Assembly (NCBI GenBank): GCA_009360885.1
Contig: SPEL01000001.1
Location: 310,001 to 374,000, forward strand
Source: Sphingobium sp.
GTDB lineage: Bacteria; Pseudomonadota; Alphaproteobacteria; Sphingomonadales; Sphingomonadaceae
Direction: 5' to 3'
Length of the DNA stretch: 64,000 bases
Shown here: piece after piece, positions 1-7,962 of the stretch
How positions within the stretch are numbered: position 1 is the first letter of the stretch
How the letters are laid out: the number at the start of each line of letters is the position of its first letter
Program-made: the position numbers and the translations under genes
The notes under the pieces: model-generated
What the model saw: the letters and a program-made list of their open reading frames with translations, nothing else
Told to the model about the DNA's origin: nothing
Database searches by the model: none

Positions 1-776
1 TTGGCGACGAAGCCGGGCATTACCACCCGGTCAGCCAGCCCCAGTTCTGCAGCGCGTGCCTTGATCGCTTCCTGCTCTGGCCCTTGCCCCAAAATCAGCA
101 AAGAGAGGTCGGAGCGAGAAGCTGCCAGTCCTTCCACTGTCAATATCGCGTTTTTGTTACGGCTCAGCCGTGAAATGGCGATGGCATAGGGGCCTTTCAC
201 CAATGGTTCCACTGGCTCCCCGGCGGCGGCCCGGATACGCTGCCTGTCCACCGGGTTGGCGATGGTCGTCATTTTCTCAGGCTTCACCCGGTAATGGGTG
301 CGAAGATCATCCGCAATACCTGCCGACACCGCAATCACATGATCGGCCCTTGGGTAGAGTGTCCGAACGAGGAATTTTGAAATGTGCGAGGCAAGTCCGC
401 CGACAAAATGGCCGCTGGTGTTGACGCGTTCACTGATGATGGCCCCAAAGCCAAGGCGGGCGGCAGAGGCGACCGTCACAAAATTCGCGCGTGTCAGGAA
501 GGAAAGGGTGACGCTGGGGCGAATACGCTTGGCCAGCGCGTGAAATTCCCGCATGGAATGTATCAGGCTGAACCGCCCATTTAGCTGATAAACAGTCACC
601 CATTCTGGCACCGCATAAGCGCGTGGCTCATCATCCAGCAGTACAAGGGCTATGTCATAGCGATCAGCGAAAATATGCGATGCGTTGACCAGTTCGGTCA
701 TCACCCGTTCTGCGCCGCCACCAGCCAGAGAGTTGATGACAAAGAATATGGTGTCGCGGGGGGAGGAAGAAGCCAT
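1..776 (-). CDS. GT4-family glycosyltransferase, 3' end outside window
   Basis: Reading the minus strand from an ATG at 776 gives at least 258 uninterrupted codons to the window edge. The N-terminus has the GT-B signature NSLAGGGAERVMTELV, a Rossmann strand followed by the glycine-rich acceptor-domain loop. Further in, VIAVSAGIADDL and a second Rossmann start (AIAISRLSRNKNAILTVEGL, then LLILGQGPEQEAIK) mark the nucleotide-sugar domain. The family transfers a sugar from an NDP- or lipid-linked donor to a growing glycan at the cytoplasmic membrane. The gene diverges from another GT4 gene at 986 and belongs to the polysaccharide locus. Donor and acceptor cannot be read from the sequence. The C-terminal E(x7)E motif lies outside the window. 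Confidence 0.9.
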   Translation of the reverse strand, partial: MASSSPRDTIFFVINSLAGGGAERVMTELVNASHIFADRYDIALVLLDDEPRAYAVPEWVTVYQLNGRFSLIHSMREFHALAKRIRPSVTLSFLTRANFVTVASAARLGFGAIISERVNTSGHFVGGLASHISKFLVRTLYPRADHVIAVSAGIADDLRTHYRVKPEKMTTIANPVDRQRIRAAAGEPVEPLVKGPYAIAISRLSRNKNAILTVEGLAASRSDLSLLILGQGPEQEAIKARAAELGLADRVVMPGFVA

Positions 777-985
777 ATTGAAAATTGGTCCGATGGGAAT
801 CACGATACGTCCCAGAATGCGCCAGAATGGCCTTGCTATTCAAACTATTCTTGTGCAGTGCAGTGAATAATTCAGATCTCTCTGGTATTTATGGCAATGA
901 TGCTTGGTTTTTACCGTGAATACGGTTCAAGGCGGCGGCTGGTATTTAGGGAGGGGTAACAGGCTATGCAGGACGGTTCGGGCAT
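777..985. promoter_or_regulatory. divergent promoter region of the glycosyltransferase genes
   Basis: This 209-bp AT-richer gap separates two divergently read glycosyltransferase genes, so promoters for both sides must lie here or further upstream. I could not identify a convincing -35/-10 pair or operator. A possible ribosome-binding stretch (AGGACGG) lies 12-18 bases before the ATG at 986. Confidence 0.4.
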
Positions 986-2122
986 ATGACGGCGACTACC
1001 GACGGCAGTTCCTCTCGCCCTCATGTGATGATGCTTGGCCTGCGCAGCCTCGGCTCTGGTCAGGGCGGGGTAGAAGCGCATGTGGAACAACTGGCTTCTG
1101 AACTGGACGCGCGCGGGTGCCGGGTAGAGGTAGTGGTACGCAAGCCTTATTCTGGCGCTGAGGTCCGGCATAAGGGCAAGGCGACACGCATTGTACCGCT
1201 TTGGTCTCCTTCTGGACAGTCTAGCGAAGCGATCGTTCATTCTGTGCTGGGCGTTTTTTACGCCGCCAGAAGGCGGCCTCATGCGCTGCATATCCATGCT
1301 GTAGGGCCTGCTCTGGTCGCTCCGCTGGCCCGTATTTTGGGACTGCGCGTGATATTTACCCATCATGGCGAAGATTATAACCGCGAAAAATGGGGTAAGG
1401 CGGCGCGCTTTGTGCTGCGTATGGGGGAAAAGCTGGGGACGAGCTTTTCGAACCGGCGGATTTGTGTGTCGCCGTCTTTGTCCCAAAGCCTGACCAAAGC
1501 CTATGGCAAAGTTTATGATTATGTGCCCAATGGGGTGCGAAGGGCCGTGCGGGCGGAAACCACCGATACGCTGGATAGTCTGGGGCTGACGCCGGGCGGT
1601 TATATAGTGCATGTCGGCAGGATAGTACCTGAAAAACGGCAGCTTGATCTGGTCGCTATGATGGCTCGCCTTGGGCGTCCTGGTATGAAGCTAGCGCTGG
1701 TGGGCGCGGCGGACCACAATAGCGAATATAGCGCCGAGGTGCTGAAGCAGGCGGCGGAAAACCCCGATATCGTCCTTTGTGGTTTTCAGACGGGAAATGC
1801 ATTGGCCGAATTATTCAGCCAATGCGCGCTGTTCGCGCTGCCGTCCAGCCATGAAGGGCTGCCGATCGCCCTGCTGGAGGCGATGTCTTATGGCTGCCCC
1901 GTGGTGGTGAGTGATATTGAGGCGAACCTCAATGTTGCTTTGCCAGCAGAATGCTATTTCCCGATGGGGGATCAGGATGCGCTGCTGGAGCGGGTACGGG
2001 CCGCACTGGCCGGGCCGGGTCGGGTGGACTGGTCCGAAACCCTCGCCCAGTTTGACTGGCAGAAAATTGCAGATAAAACCCTGAATATATACAAGGAAGC
2101 GGGCGTTCCTGTTGGTGGCTGA
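986..2122 (+). CDS. GT4-family glycosyltransferase
   Basis: A 378-residue GT-B glycosyltransferase. The N-terminal domain opens with VMMLGLRSLGSGQGGVEAHV, the usual glycine-rich start of GT4 enzymes that act on exopolysaccharide or capsule intermediates. The C-terminal donor domain begins at YIVHVGRIVPEKRQ (about residue 205). It carries the E(x7)E motif within SSHEGLPIALLEAMSYG near residues 290-298, which contacts the donor sugar nucleotide. No signal peptide or membrane segment is visible, so it is probably a peripheral cytoplasmic enzyme. It is followed after about 80 bp by the adenylation-acyltransferase fusion on the same strand, and the two probably form one transcript. The sugar specificity is not recognisable. 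Confidence 0.9.
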   Translation: MTATTDGSSSRPHVMMLGLRSLGSGQGGVEAHVEQLASELDARGCRVEVVVRKPYSGAEVRHKGKATRIVPLWSPSGQSSEAIVHSVLGVFYAARRRPHALHIHAVGPALVAPLARILGLRVIFTHHGEDYNREKWGKAARFVLRMGEKLGTSFSNRRICVSPSLSQSLTKAYGKVYDYVPNGVRRAVRAETTDTLDSLGLTPGGYIVHVGRIVPEKRQLDLVAMMARLGRPGMKLALVGAADHNSEYSAEVLKQAAENPDIVLCGFQTGNALAELFSQCALFALPSSHEGLPIALLEAMSYGCPVVVSDIEANLNVALPAECYFPMGDQDALLERVRAALAGPGRVDWSETLAQFDWQKIADKTLNIYKEAGVPVGG

Positions 2123-2202
2123 GGGGCAGGAAATATCGCCTGTCTTAATAATATGATGTTGCTGCAGCCGTTCTGTTTCCATTGCGACGAGATTTGACCG
2201 GA

Positions 2203-4692
2203 ATGACAAATTCGCCATCTCCTATTCATGTAGTTTCCATCCAGAAATGTAATTCCCTCTCCTATGTACGGGAATTGCTGGCCGTTCATGGCGCGGGTGA
2301 GATTGCCATGCCAGTGGATGCAGAGGAAATGGCGGAGCAGCCGGGCCTTCATGTGCTGCGCCATATACGATGTGAGGAAGGCGGCGGCTGGTTTGATGAA
2401 AATATCACCCCACAAAGCGGCGACGATATTGCCCAGATCAGCCTGACATCAGGAACCACCGGCAGGCCCAAGCCGATTGCCCTTTCTCATCGGGCGCTGG
2501 CCGATGTGACAGAGCGTCTGGTTGAGGCAATGGGTCTGAATGCGGATGTGCGGGAATATATAGGGGTTCCGGTCACCTATTCCTTTGGCTTTGGGAGGGT
2601 CCGGGCGGTTGCGGCGGCGGGTGGCAAGGCCTATTTGCCGGTTAGAGGATTTCGCCCGGATGAATTTGCGGCGATGCTGGAGAAAGGAGAGGTCAACGCC
2701 CTCTCTGTCGTGCCGACGTTACTGCGCCTCATATTGGCGCAACCAGGTCGTTTCGCGGGAATAGGTGAGAAATTACGTTGGATGGAGATTGGCAGTCAGG
2801 CGATGAGCCTTGCCGAGAAACAATCCGTACGCGACATTTTCCCTAATGCCCGTATCATTCAGCATTATGGCCTGACGGAAGCATCACGGACGACCTTTCT
2901 CGATATTTCTGAGGCTGACGATGTGCAGCTCGCATCGGTTGGCAAGGCCTGTGGTTCGGTTGAAGTGAAAATCACCGAAGATAGCTTAATTGCTATTCGC
3001 GGGCCGCATGTGGCGCAGGGCATAGTCACTGCCGATGGTGTTGAACCATTGACGAATGCTGATGGTTGGCTCGTGACAAAGGATTTAGGGCGGCTGGAGA
3101 ATGGCTATCTCCATTATGGTGGCCGCGCTGATGATCTGGTGAATGTGGGCGGGGTGAAGGTTCCGGCAGAGCTGTTCGAGGAAAAGCTGCTGGCTCGTTT
3201 GCCGCAACCAGTTGAATTGGCCTGCGCCGCCGGGGAAGACGCATTGCGCGGCCAGATAATAGTGGTTGCCCACCGGGATGATTTGCCAGAGAGCGATCTG
3301 TTGCCAATAGAGGCTGCTGCCACTGCGGTAGCAGAGGAAATGGGGGCAGGGGATGGTTTTGCATTCTTCCCAGTGCCTCATATTCCACGGACGGAAACCA
3401 ATAAGGTCCGTCGCCGGGAAATCAGCGCTCTCTATGCCGAGGCAATGGCACAGAGAAAGGCAGAGGTTGCGAGTAAAACGCCATCTGGTACCTTAGTCCC
3501 TGATGAAGCTGTGCGGCAGGCCTTCCGCGAGGCTGTTGGGGCAAGGGCGGATGACGGAACACAAAGCCTGCGCTCTTTGGGCTGTGACTCCCTGCAATAT
3601 GTGACGTTGCTGCTGGCAATTGAACCACATATTCCTGCGCTTCCCGAAGAATGGGACATGCTGTCGATTGATGAATTGGCTGCATTGGCGCGGTCACAAG
3701 CGGTATCCCCTCCTGCTGAAAACAGGATAAGGCGTCTAATCCCCGATAATCTCAATTCCGTGCGCGGTCTTGCCTGTATCATGATTGTCGCATTGCATGT
3801 TGTGGGCCTGACGCCCAGCGAAGGTCTGCGTCTGCCGGAGGGGTCGCTGTGGGTTGCAGTGATGGATTTTTTCTCGCCGGTGCGTCTGCCTCTGTTCACG
3901 GCGATGGCTGGTTTCCTCTATGCGGCGATGCCTGCAACGCGTGAGGGCTTTGCGCCCTTCATGCAGCGGCGTCTGGGGCAATTATTGCCGCCTCTGCTCT
4001 TTGCAACTCTGGTGTTCTGGGGGCTGAGGAAAGTTGTTTTCGGTAATGATGACAGCCTGTTATGGGCCTATATAGATGGCTATCTCCACCTCTGGTATAT
4101 TGAGGCGTTGCTGCTGATATTCGTAGTTGGCGCGTTGATCGATACAAGAATCGGTAGCCGGCCCGCTATCTGGCTGGGGGCTATGCTCTGTACGCCGTTC
4201 ATCCATGCGGTGATGCCGAACTGGCCTGTCATGCACATTAAAAACGCGACGCATCTGTTCGCTTTTTTTGCCTTCGGTGTGCTGCTGTACCGGGTGCCTG
4301 CCTTGCTGCGTTCCGGCTGGTTAACCGGGGTAGCGGTGCTATTGCTGATACCGGTCATGGCGCTGCAACTGGTGCCGCAGGATATGGCAATGAGCTATTG
4401 GATCGGGCGGATAGTCTATTGGATCGCGCCGATTATCGTCACCCTCGCCGTATTACGCTATTTCCCGCGGATAAAATCGCTGGATGCCATCGCCCTTTAT
4501 TCCTTCACCATCTATTTATGGCACCCGGCGGCCAATGCAGCGATGCGCACATTGATGTGGAAACTGCATATTTCAAATGTGCCGACAATGTTTGTCATTG
4601 GTCTGGTTGCAGGGGTGGGGATACCCATCATCATGCACAAGATAGTGATGCACATCCCCTATGTGCGGACAATCATCATCGGGCGAACCTGA
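2203..4692 (+). CDS. adenylation - acyl carrier - acyltransferase-3 fusion protein
   Basis: A fusion of three enzyme parts in about 829 residues. Residues 1-410 are an AMP-binding acyl/aryl-CoA synthetase-type domain: phosphate loop LTSGTTGRPKPIALSH near residue 80, YGLTEAS, GRADDLVNVGGVKV and the C-terminal lysine in TETNKVRR. About 460 is a carrier-protein phosphopantetheine serine (GCDSLQYV). From about 511 to the end is a multi-spanning acyltransferase-3 (OafA-like) domain that starts LNSVRGLACIMIVALH. The logical role is to activate an acid, load it on the built-in carrier and pass it across the membrane to a polysaccharide hydroxyl; that is inference. The adenylation part has only about 80 residues before the phosphate loop, shorter than normal. 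I chose the ATG at 2203 over an in-frame TTG at 2182. Confidence 0.85.
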   Translation: MTNSPSPIHVVSIQKCNSLSYVRELLAVHGAGEIAMPVDAEEMAEQPGLHVLRHIRCEEGGGWFDENITPQSGDDIAQISLTSGTTGRPKPIALSHRALADVTERLVEAMGLNADVREYIGVPVTYSFGFGRVRAVAAAGGKAYLPVRGFRPDEFAAMLEKGEVNALSVVPTLLRLILAQPGRFAGIGEKLRWMEIGSQAMSLAEKQSVRDIFPNARIIQHYGLTEASRTTFLDISEADDVQLASVGKACGSVEVKITEDSLIAIRGPHVAQGIVTADGVEPLTNADGWLVTKDLGRLENGYLHYGGRADDLVNVGGVKVPAELFEEKLLARLPQPVELACAAGEDALRGQIIVVAHRDDLPESDLLPIEAAATAVAEEMGAGDGFAFFPVPHIPRTETNKVRRREISALYAEAMAQRKAEVASKTPSGTLVPDEAVRQAFREAVGARADDGTQSLRSLGCDSLQYVTLLLAIEPHIPALPEEWDMLSIDELAALARSQAVSPPAENRIRRLIPDNLNSVRGLACIMIVALHVVGLTPSEGLRLPEGSLWVAVMDFFSPVRLPLFTAMAGFLYAAMPATREGFAPFMQRRLGQLLPPLLFATLVFWGLRKVVFGNDDSLLWAYIDGYLHLWYIEALLLIFVVGALIDTRIGSRPAIWLGAMLCTPFIHAVMPNWPVMHIKNATHLFAFFAFGVLLYRVPALLRSGWLTGVAVLLLIPVMALQLVPQDMAMSYWIGRIVYWIAPIIVTLAVLRYFPRIKSLDAIALYSFTIYLWHPAANAAMRTLMWKLHISNVPTMFVIGLVAGVGIPIIMHKIVMHIPYVRTIIIGRT

Positions 4693-4710
4693 TCTGCCCT
4701 GAAACGGCCT

Positions 4711-5736
4711 TTAGCGGGCGCCTTTATCGACCGGGATTTCTGTGCCCCATTCTACTGAAGCCAGATTGATCGCGCCGGATAATTTCGGCGTGTCTTTTGG
4801 CACATTCAGGCTGTAACTTTTGATGATGACGCGCACTTTGCCGCACCGTTCACCGATATCGATCAGGGGAACGGGGGTAGTCGCACGGAAATTGATATGC
4901 GCAAAAGAGAAGACGGAGCTGCCATCTTTTTTGCCGCATAAGGCGATATGGGCCGGACGAGCGGAGCCAACGCCGCCGGGATCAATACTGGTAATCGGGC
5001 CATCGAATGACTGCCCATACCATAGTTTGAAATTGCGCTGATTACGCTCGGCAGTCAGATTGCGGCCTATGGTGTCCGAAGATTTAAGATCAAAACCGGC
5101 ATCGCTATTGTCCGAACTCGTAATATTTTCGAGGCGTATGTTGCTATATCCGCGCTCCGTGGCGATACCATCTCCGTTCCGATAGCCTTCATGGGCTGAT
5201 TTTGCGCCGCTGATGATGGCATTACGGATTATAATTTCAGAACCGGTGTCTGCGGATGTCTTGCCCGCCAGAGCAATGCCGAAAGGCACCTTTTTAGGGT
5301 CTTGATTGACGGCAGTGATATGTAGTTCAATATCTTCGATGAGGAGGTTGTGTATCGGGCCGCGAAAACGCAGCAGGCCGGATTGGGCCTCCACAGAACG
5401 AATGCGTGAAAAACGGGCATCACTCAGGCTTTGGCCCGCCATGAAGGCCGCGAATAAGGGGCCGCTATGGTCCATTTCGATATTGTCGACGATCAGGTTG
5501 GAAACTGCGTCAGTTTTGGACCCTTTCATGATGAGCGGCTGGCGCACATATTTTTGCCCTTTGACCTGCACACCCGACGAAATGGTGAACTCCTTCTGCT
5601 GACCCAGACGGGTATTGCCGGGGGGCTGCGGTAATGGCGTGCGGGCAACAGATGGCGCTTCGCAGGCGATTATAATGGCGCTGGTAATCAGCAGGCCCTG
5701 AATAACAGGGTGCAGAGTGGGATGAAAATAGGCCAT
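4711..5736 (-). CDS. secreted right-handed beta-helix-like protein
   Basis: A 341-residue protein with a hydrophobic N-terminal segment ending in IIIAC, which could be a signal peptide with a lipobox, although the N-terminus lacks clear positive charge. The rest is rich in short beta-strand repeats with aligned N, D and I/V positions (NLIVDNIEMDHSG, NLLIEDIELHI, IIIRNAIISGAKS, NIRLENITSSDNSDAGFDLK). These are typical of right-handed parallel beta-helix proteins such as polysaccharide lyases, epimerases and phage tailspikes. The setting inside a polysaccharide locus suggests glycan binding or processing outside the cytoplasm. I see no catalytic signature that decides between lyase, epimerase and non-catalytic adhesin. 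The gene is convergent with the acyltransferase fusion (18 bp apart). Confidence 0.7.
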   Translation of the reverse strand: MAYFHPTLHPVIQGLLITSAIIIACEAPSVARTPLPQPPGNTRLGQQKEFTISSGVQVKGQKYVRQPLIMKGSKTDAVSNLIVDNIEMDHSGPLFAAFMAGQSLSDARFSRIRSVEAQSGLLRFRGPIHNLLIEDIELHITAVNQDPKKVPFGIALAGKTSADTGSEIIIRNAIISGAKSAHEGYRNGDGIATERGYSNIRLENITSSDNSDAGFDLKSSDTIGRNLTAERNQRNFKLWYGQSFDGPITSIDPGGVGSARPAHIALCGKKDGSSVFSFAHINFRATTPVPLIDIGERCGKVRVIIKSYSLNVPKDTPKLSGAINLASVEWGTEIPVDKGAR

Positions 5737-5847
5737 GTGGTCGTCCTGTTGATGAAGGTGATACCGTTTGGCTTTTGCCTGAGAGGAAGCTCCGTAATGG
5801 AGTGTTCATCATTTGTAGGCAAATTTTCTTTATCATACCCAATAGCG

Positions 5848-6015
5848 ATGACGAAGGAAGATCAAACCACGGCATTAGATGTGCAGCTCACCGAACTGCA
5901 GGCAAAGATTGCGGCGCATCAGGCCCTGCTGAATGAGCAGGCGGACTTCTTCGAAGAGGAAGCCCGCCTTGATCGCGCAGATCTGGCTGCTAAGCGTAAG
6001 TCAGCAGACGATTAA
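5848..6015 (+). CDS. small acidic coiled-coil protein (candidate)
   Basis: A 55-codon reading frame from an ATG at 5848. The product is charged and helix-rich (LDVQLTELQAKIAAHQALLNEQADFFEEEARLD), with heptad-like leucine and alanine spacing that suggests a short coiled coil. It lies between two minus-strand genes and its last 26 bases overlap the 3' end of the spike protein gene. No obvious ribosome-binding site precedes the ATG. I do not recognise a family. Composition is protein-like rather than that of an antisense shadow, but evidence for expression is only this. Confidence 0.4.
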   Translation: MTKEDQTTALDVQLTELQAKIAAHQALLNEQADFFEEEARLDRADLAAKRKSADD

Positions 6016-7618
6016 AGGGCGAAGGCGTACCGCCACGATGGAAATATGCATCGTTACTGATGAGCAACGCACCATCAGGGCGAAGTACTACCCCCTCAAT
6101 CGCATCGGCGCCGGTAAGGGTGATGTCCTGTGTGATATAGGGAACGCCATAGCCAGCCATATCCCATATATACACATGCCCATTAGTGCCATTTGCCCCT
6201 GCGGTTGAGTATAGTTGGTCACGCCCGGCATCATAATGAAGATGGTCGGCGTCTGTACCGCCTGTCCCGACAACGGACCATGTAGCGGTTAGGAAGTCAT
6301 TTTTGGTGTGCCATTCTATGATGCTGGTTGATCCATTGCGTAAGATGATGATCTGGTCGCGCTTACTGTCATAGGCCAGCCCGTTTGTATTGGATGGGGC
6401 CGTTTGCACTATGGGTGTTCCCGCACTCCAATCTTCATTGATAGGCAGGCATATAACCGTTGGTGACGGGGATGTGACCTGCACAAACCAGATGTTGCCT
6501 CGAATACCTCCGGTACCAACAGGCTCCCAATCGACGCCCTGAATGCTGTTCGCGGGAAGGCCAAGATCGGCGCTGGTCCATTGATGCAGAATGGATGAGC
6601 CATCGGCGCTGGTGCGAATGACGGAGGAGAGAAATGGGTCATCGGCACTCGCACCCCGGCCATCATTGCCCCAGAGCAGGGTTCCATCTGGCATGAGTGC
6701 TAGACCTGTACAGGTCCAGCCTTTACCCGCAACCGCACCGTTGCCGCCATCGGGTAGGGTTATGGCTGACGTCATAGCGCGGGTGGACGCGTCCGCCACC
6801 ATGGGACCAAAGTCAACAGCGCTCAGATAGGCGGAAACAGCGCTGTAGAAGGCTGTCATTTGCGCTGCTGTCAGACTGGCCCCAGCGAATACGATACCAA
6901 GCTGGTTTTGTGAATAGTTCGACCCTGCCCCCCGGCCCAACGTTAAATATTGTGCAGCCGGGGCGGTGCTGGCTGCGGCGGCGCTGACAAGCAACGCACC
7001 GTTTTTATATAAATCAATATTGGCCGCGTCGGAACGGCTGACAGCCCAAAAACCATAGCCATCTGTTGATGGCCCACCATTAACAGCAGCGCTGGAATTT
7101 AGCCGGGCCGCACTGACGTTGCTGGAACTTCTGGGGGACAAACCCACAGAGTTGCCGGACAGAGTAGAGAAGTTAGCGGTTCCGTTCGCCTGTATGCCGC
7201 TGTTACGCGCAAAATACCCATAAGATGCATCATTACGGGTGAATTTCACGCCAGTAGAGGGCCTGTATCCGGTGTCGAGATAATCATCCGCCCCATCAAC
7301 GAAGAAACCACGGTCAGCGAAGAATTGCGGAGTACCGCCGCCGTCTACTAATGGGAATGTCCCTCCTACCCAGTTCTGGCGTGCGGCCTGCTCATCATGG
7401 GCAGCAGGAACATACAGCAGATCAAGGCGGTCCCATATGTCCGCCGCCTTCAATGATCCAACGAAACTGTCAATTAACGCCTTACGTATGGTGTCGGGCT
7501 GCACCGAAAAGCGCGCAACCAGCGCTTCGGCCTCTGCATGGATGAAATGGAACGGAGGCACCGAAGTGGTGGCAAGGGAGAGCGGGCCGGTTTCGGGTAA
7601 AAATCCGGGCGAAAACAT
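5990..7618 (-). CDS. phage/GTA-type spike or fibre protein with LamG-like and propeller-like regions
   Basis: A 542-residue protein whose ATG (7618) overlaps the TGA of the spike-base gene by one base; an in-frame TTG at 7624 is less likely. Residues about 30-85 (EALVARFSVQPDTIRKALID...WDRLDLLYV) and the following LamG/concanavalin-like segment to about 265 (FADRGFFVDGADDYLDTGYRPS; GYGFWAVSRSDAANIDLYKNG; AGASLTAAQMTAFYSAVSAYL) are the arrangement I know from alphaproteobacterial phage and gene-transfer-agent fibres. Residues 285-542 have repeated strand patterns (GLALMPDGTLLWGNDGRG, GLAYDSKRDQIIILRNG, GVVLRPDGALLISND) like a beta-propeller. No signal peptide is visible. It probably recognises a carbohydrate; target and particle are unknown. 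Confidence 0.7.
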   Translation of the reverse strand: MFSPGFLPETGPLSLATTSVPPFHFIHAEAEALVARFSVQPDTIRKALIDSFVGSLKAADIWDRLDLLYVPAAHDEQAARQNWVGGTFPLVDGGGTPQFFADRGFFVDGADDYLDTGYRPSTGVKFTRNDASYGYFARNSGIQANGTANFSTLSGNSVGLSPRSSSNVSAARLNSSAAVNGGPSTDGYGFWAVSRSDAANIDLYKNGALLVSAAAASTAPAAQYLTLGRGAGSNYSQNQLGIVFAGASLTAAQMTAFYSAVSAYLSAVDFGPMVADASTRAMTSAITLPDGGNGAVAGKGWTCTGLALMPDGTLLWGNDGRGASADDPFLSSVIRTSADGSSILHQWTSADLGLPANSIQGVDWEPVGTGGIRGNIWFVQVTSPSPTVICLPINEDWSAGTPIVQTAPSNTNGLAYDSKRDQIIILRNGSTSIIEWHTKNDFLTATWSVVGTGGTDADHLHYDAGRDQLYSTAGANGTNGHVYIWDMAGYGVPYITQDITLTGADAIEGVVLRPDGALLISNDAYFHRGGTPSPFNRLLTYA

Positions 7619-7884
7619 CAGCAATGCGCCACAATGGAGGAAGCGGTCGTACCGGTCGCCCGAACATAGCGCACACGGGCACGGATGATGGAGCCAGACG
7701 GAACATTGGCAAAGACGACATCATTTGTATCGTCTACGCATCGCACCACAACATCGCCGCCATTCCCAATGTAAAGCGCCTTTGGTAGCATAGGAAGCTC
7801 TGTATCATTATTGGGGGATACGGAGTATAAAGAACGGGATGGATAATTGAGACTGTCGGAAAAAGAAGAGAAATTATCAATCAT
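7618..7884 (-). CDS. spike base protein, Rcc01079 (GTA head spike base)-like
   Basis: An 88-residue protein. The pattern S-x-S-P-N-N-D-T-E-L-P followed by ALYIGNGGDVVVR, then FANVPSGSIIRARVRYVRATGTTAS and a terminal IVAHC matches, from memory, the small spike-base family typified by Rcc01079 (GhsA) of the Rhodobacter capsulatus gene transfer agent. That protein anchors the head spike, which lets particles bind the capsule of recipient cells. The ATG at 7884 has GAGG eight bases upstream. The gene is directly coupled to the larger spike/fibre gene, matching the ghsA-ghsB arrangement. No capsid, portal or terminase gene is in the window, so this is an isolated spike module. Family assignment is confident; a role in this organism is inferred. 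Confidence 0.75.
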   Translation of the reverse strand: MIDNFSSFSDSLNYPSRSLYSVSPNNDTELPMLPKALYIGNGGDVVVRCVDDTNDVVFANVPSGSIIRARVRYVRATGTTASSIVAHC

Positions 7885-7962
7885 CTGTCAACCTCTTGCT
7901 TAATTTGCAGGGTGACAGTTCATATATATCCAACATCTATCTGTAGGACAGAGATTTTAGTG

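Noticed and set aside
5990-7884. A prophage or complete gene transfer agent
   Set aside because: No terminase, portal, capsid, tail tube or integrase gene is present on either side; only the spike-like pair is phage-related.
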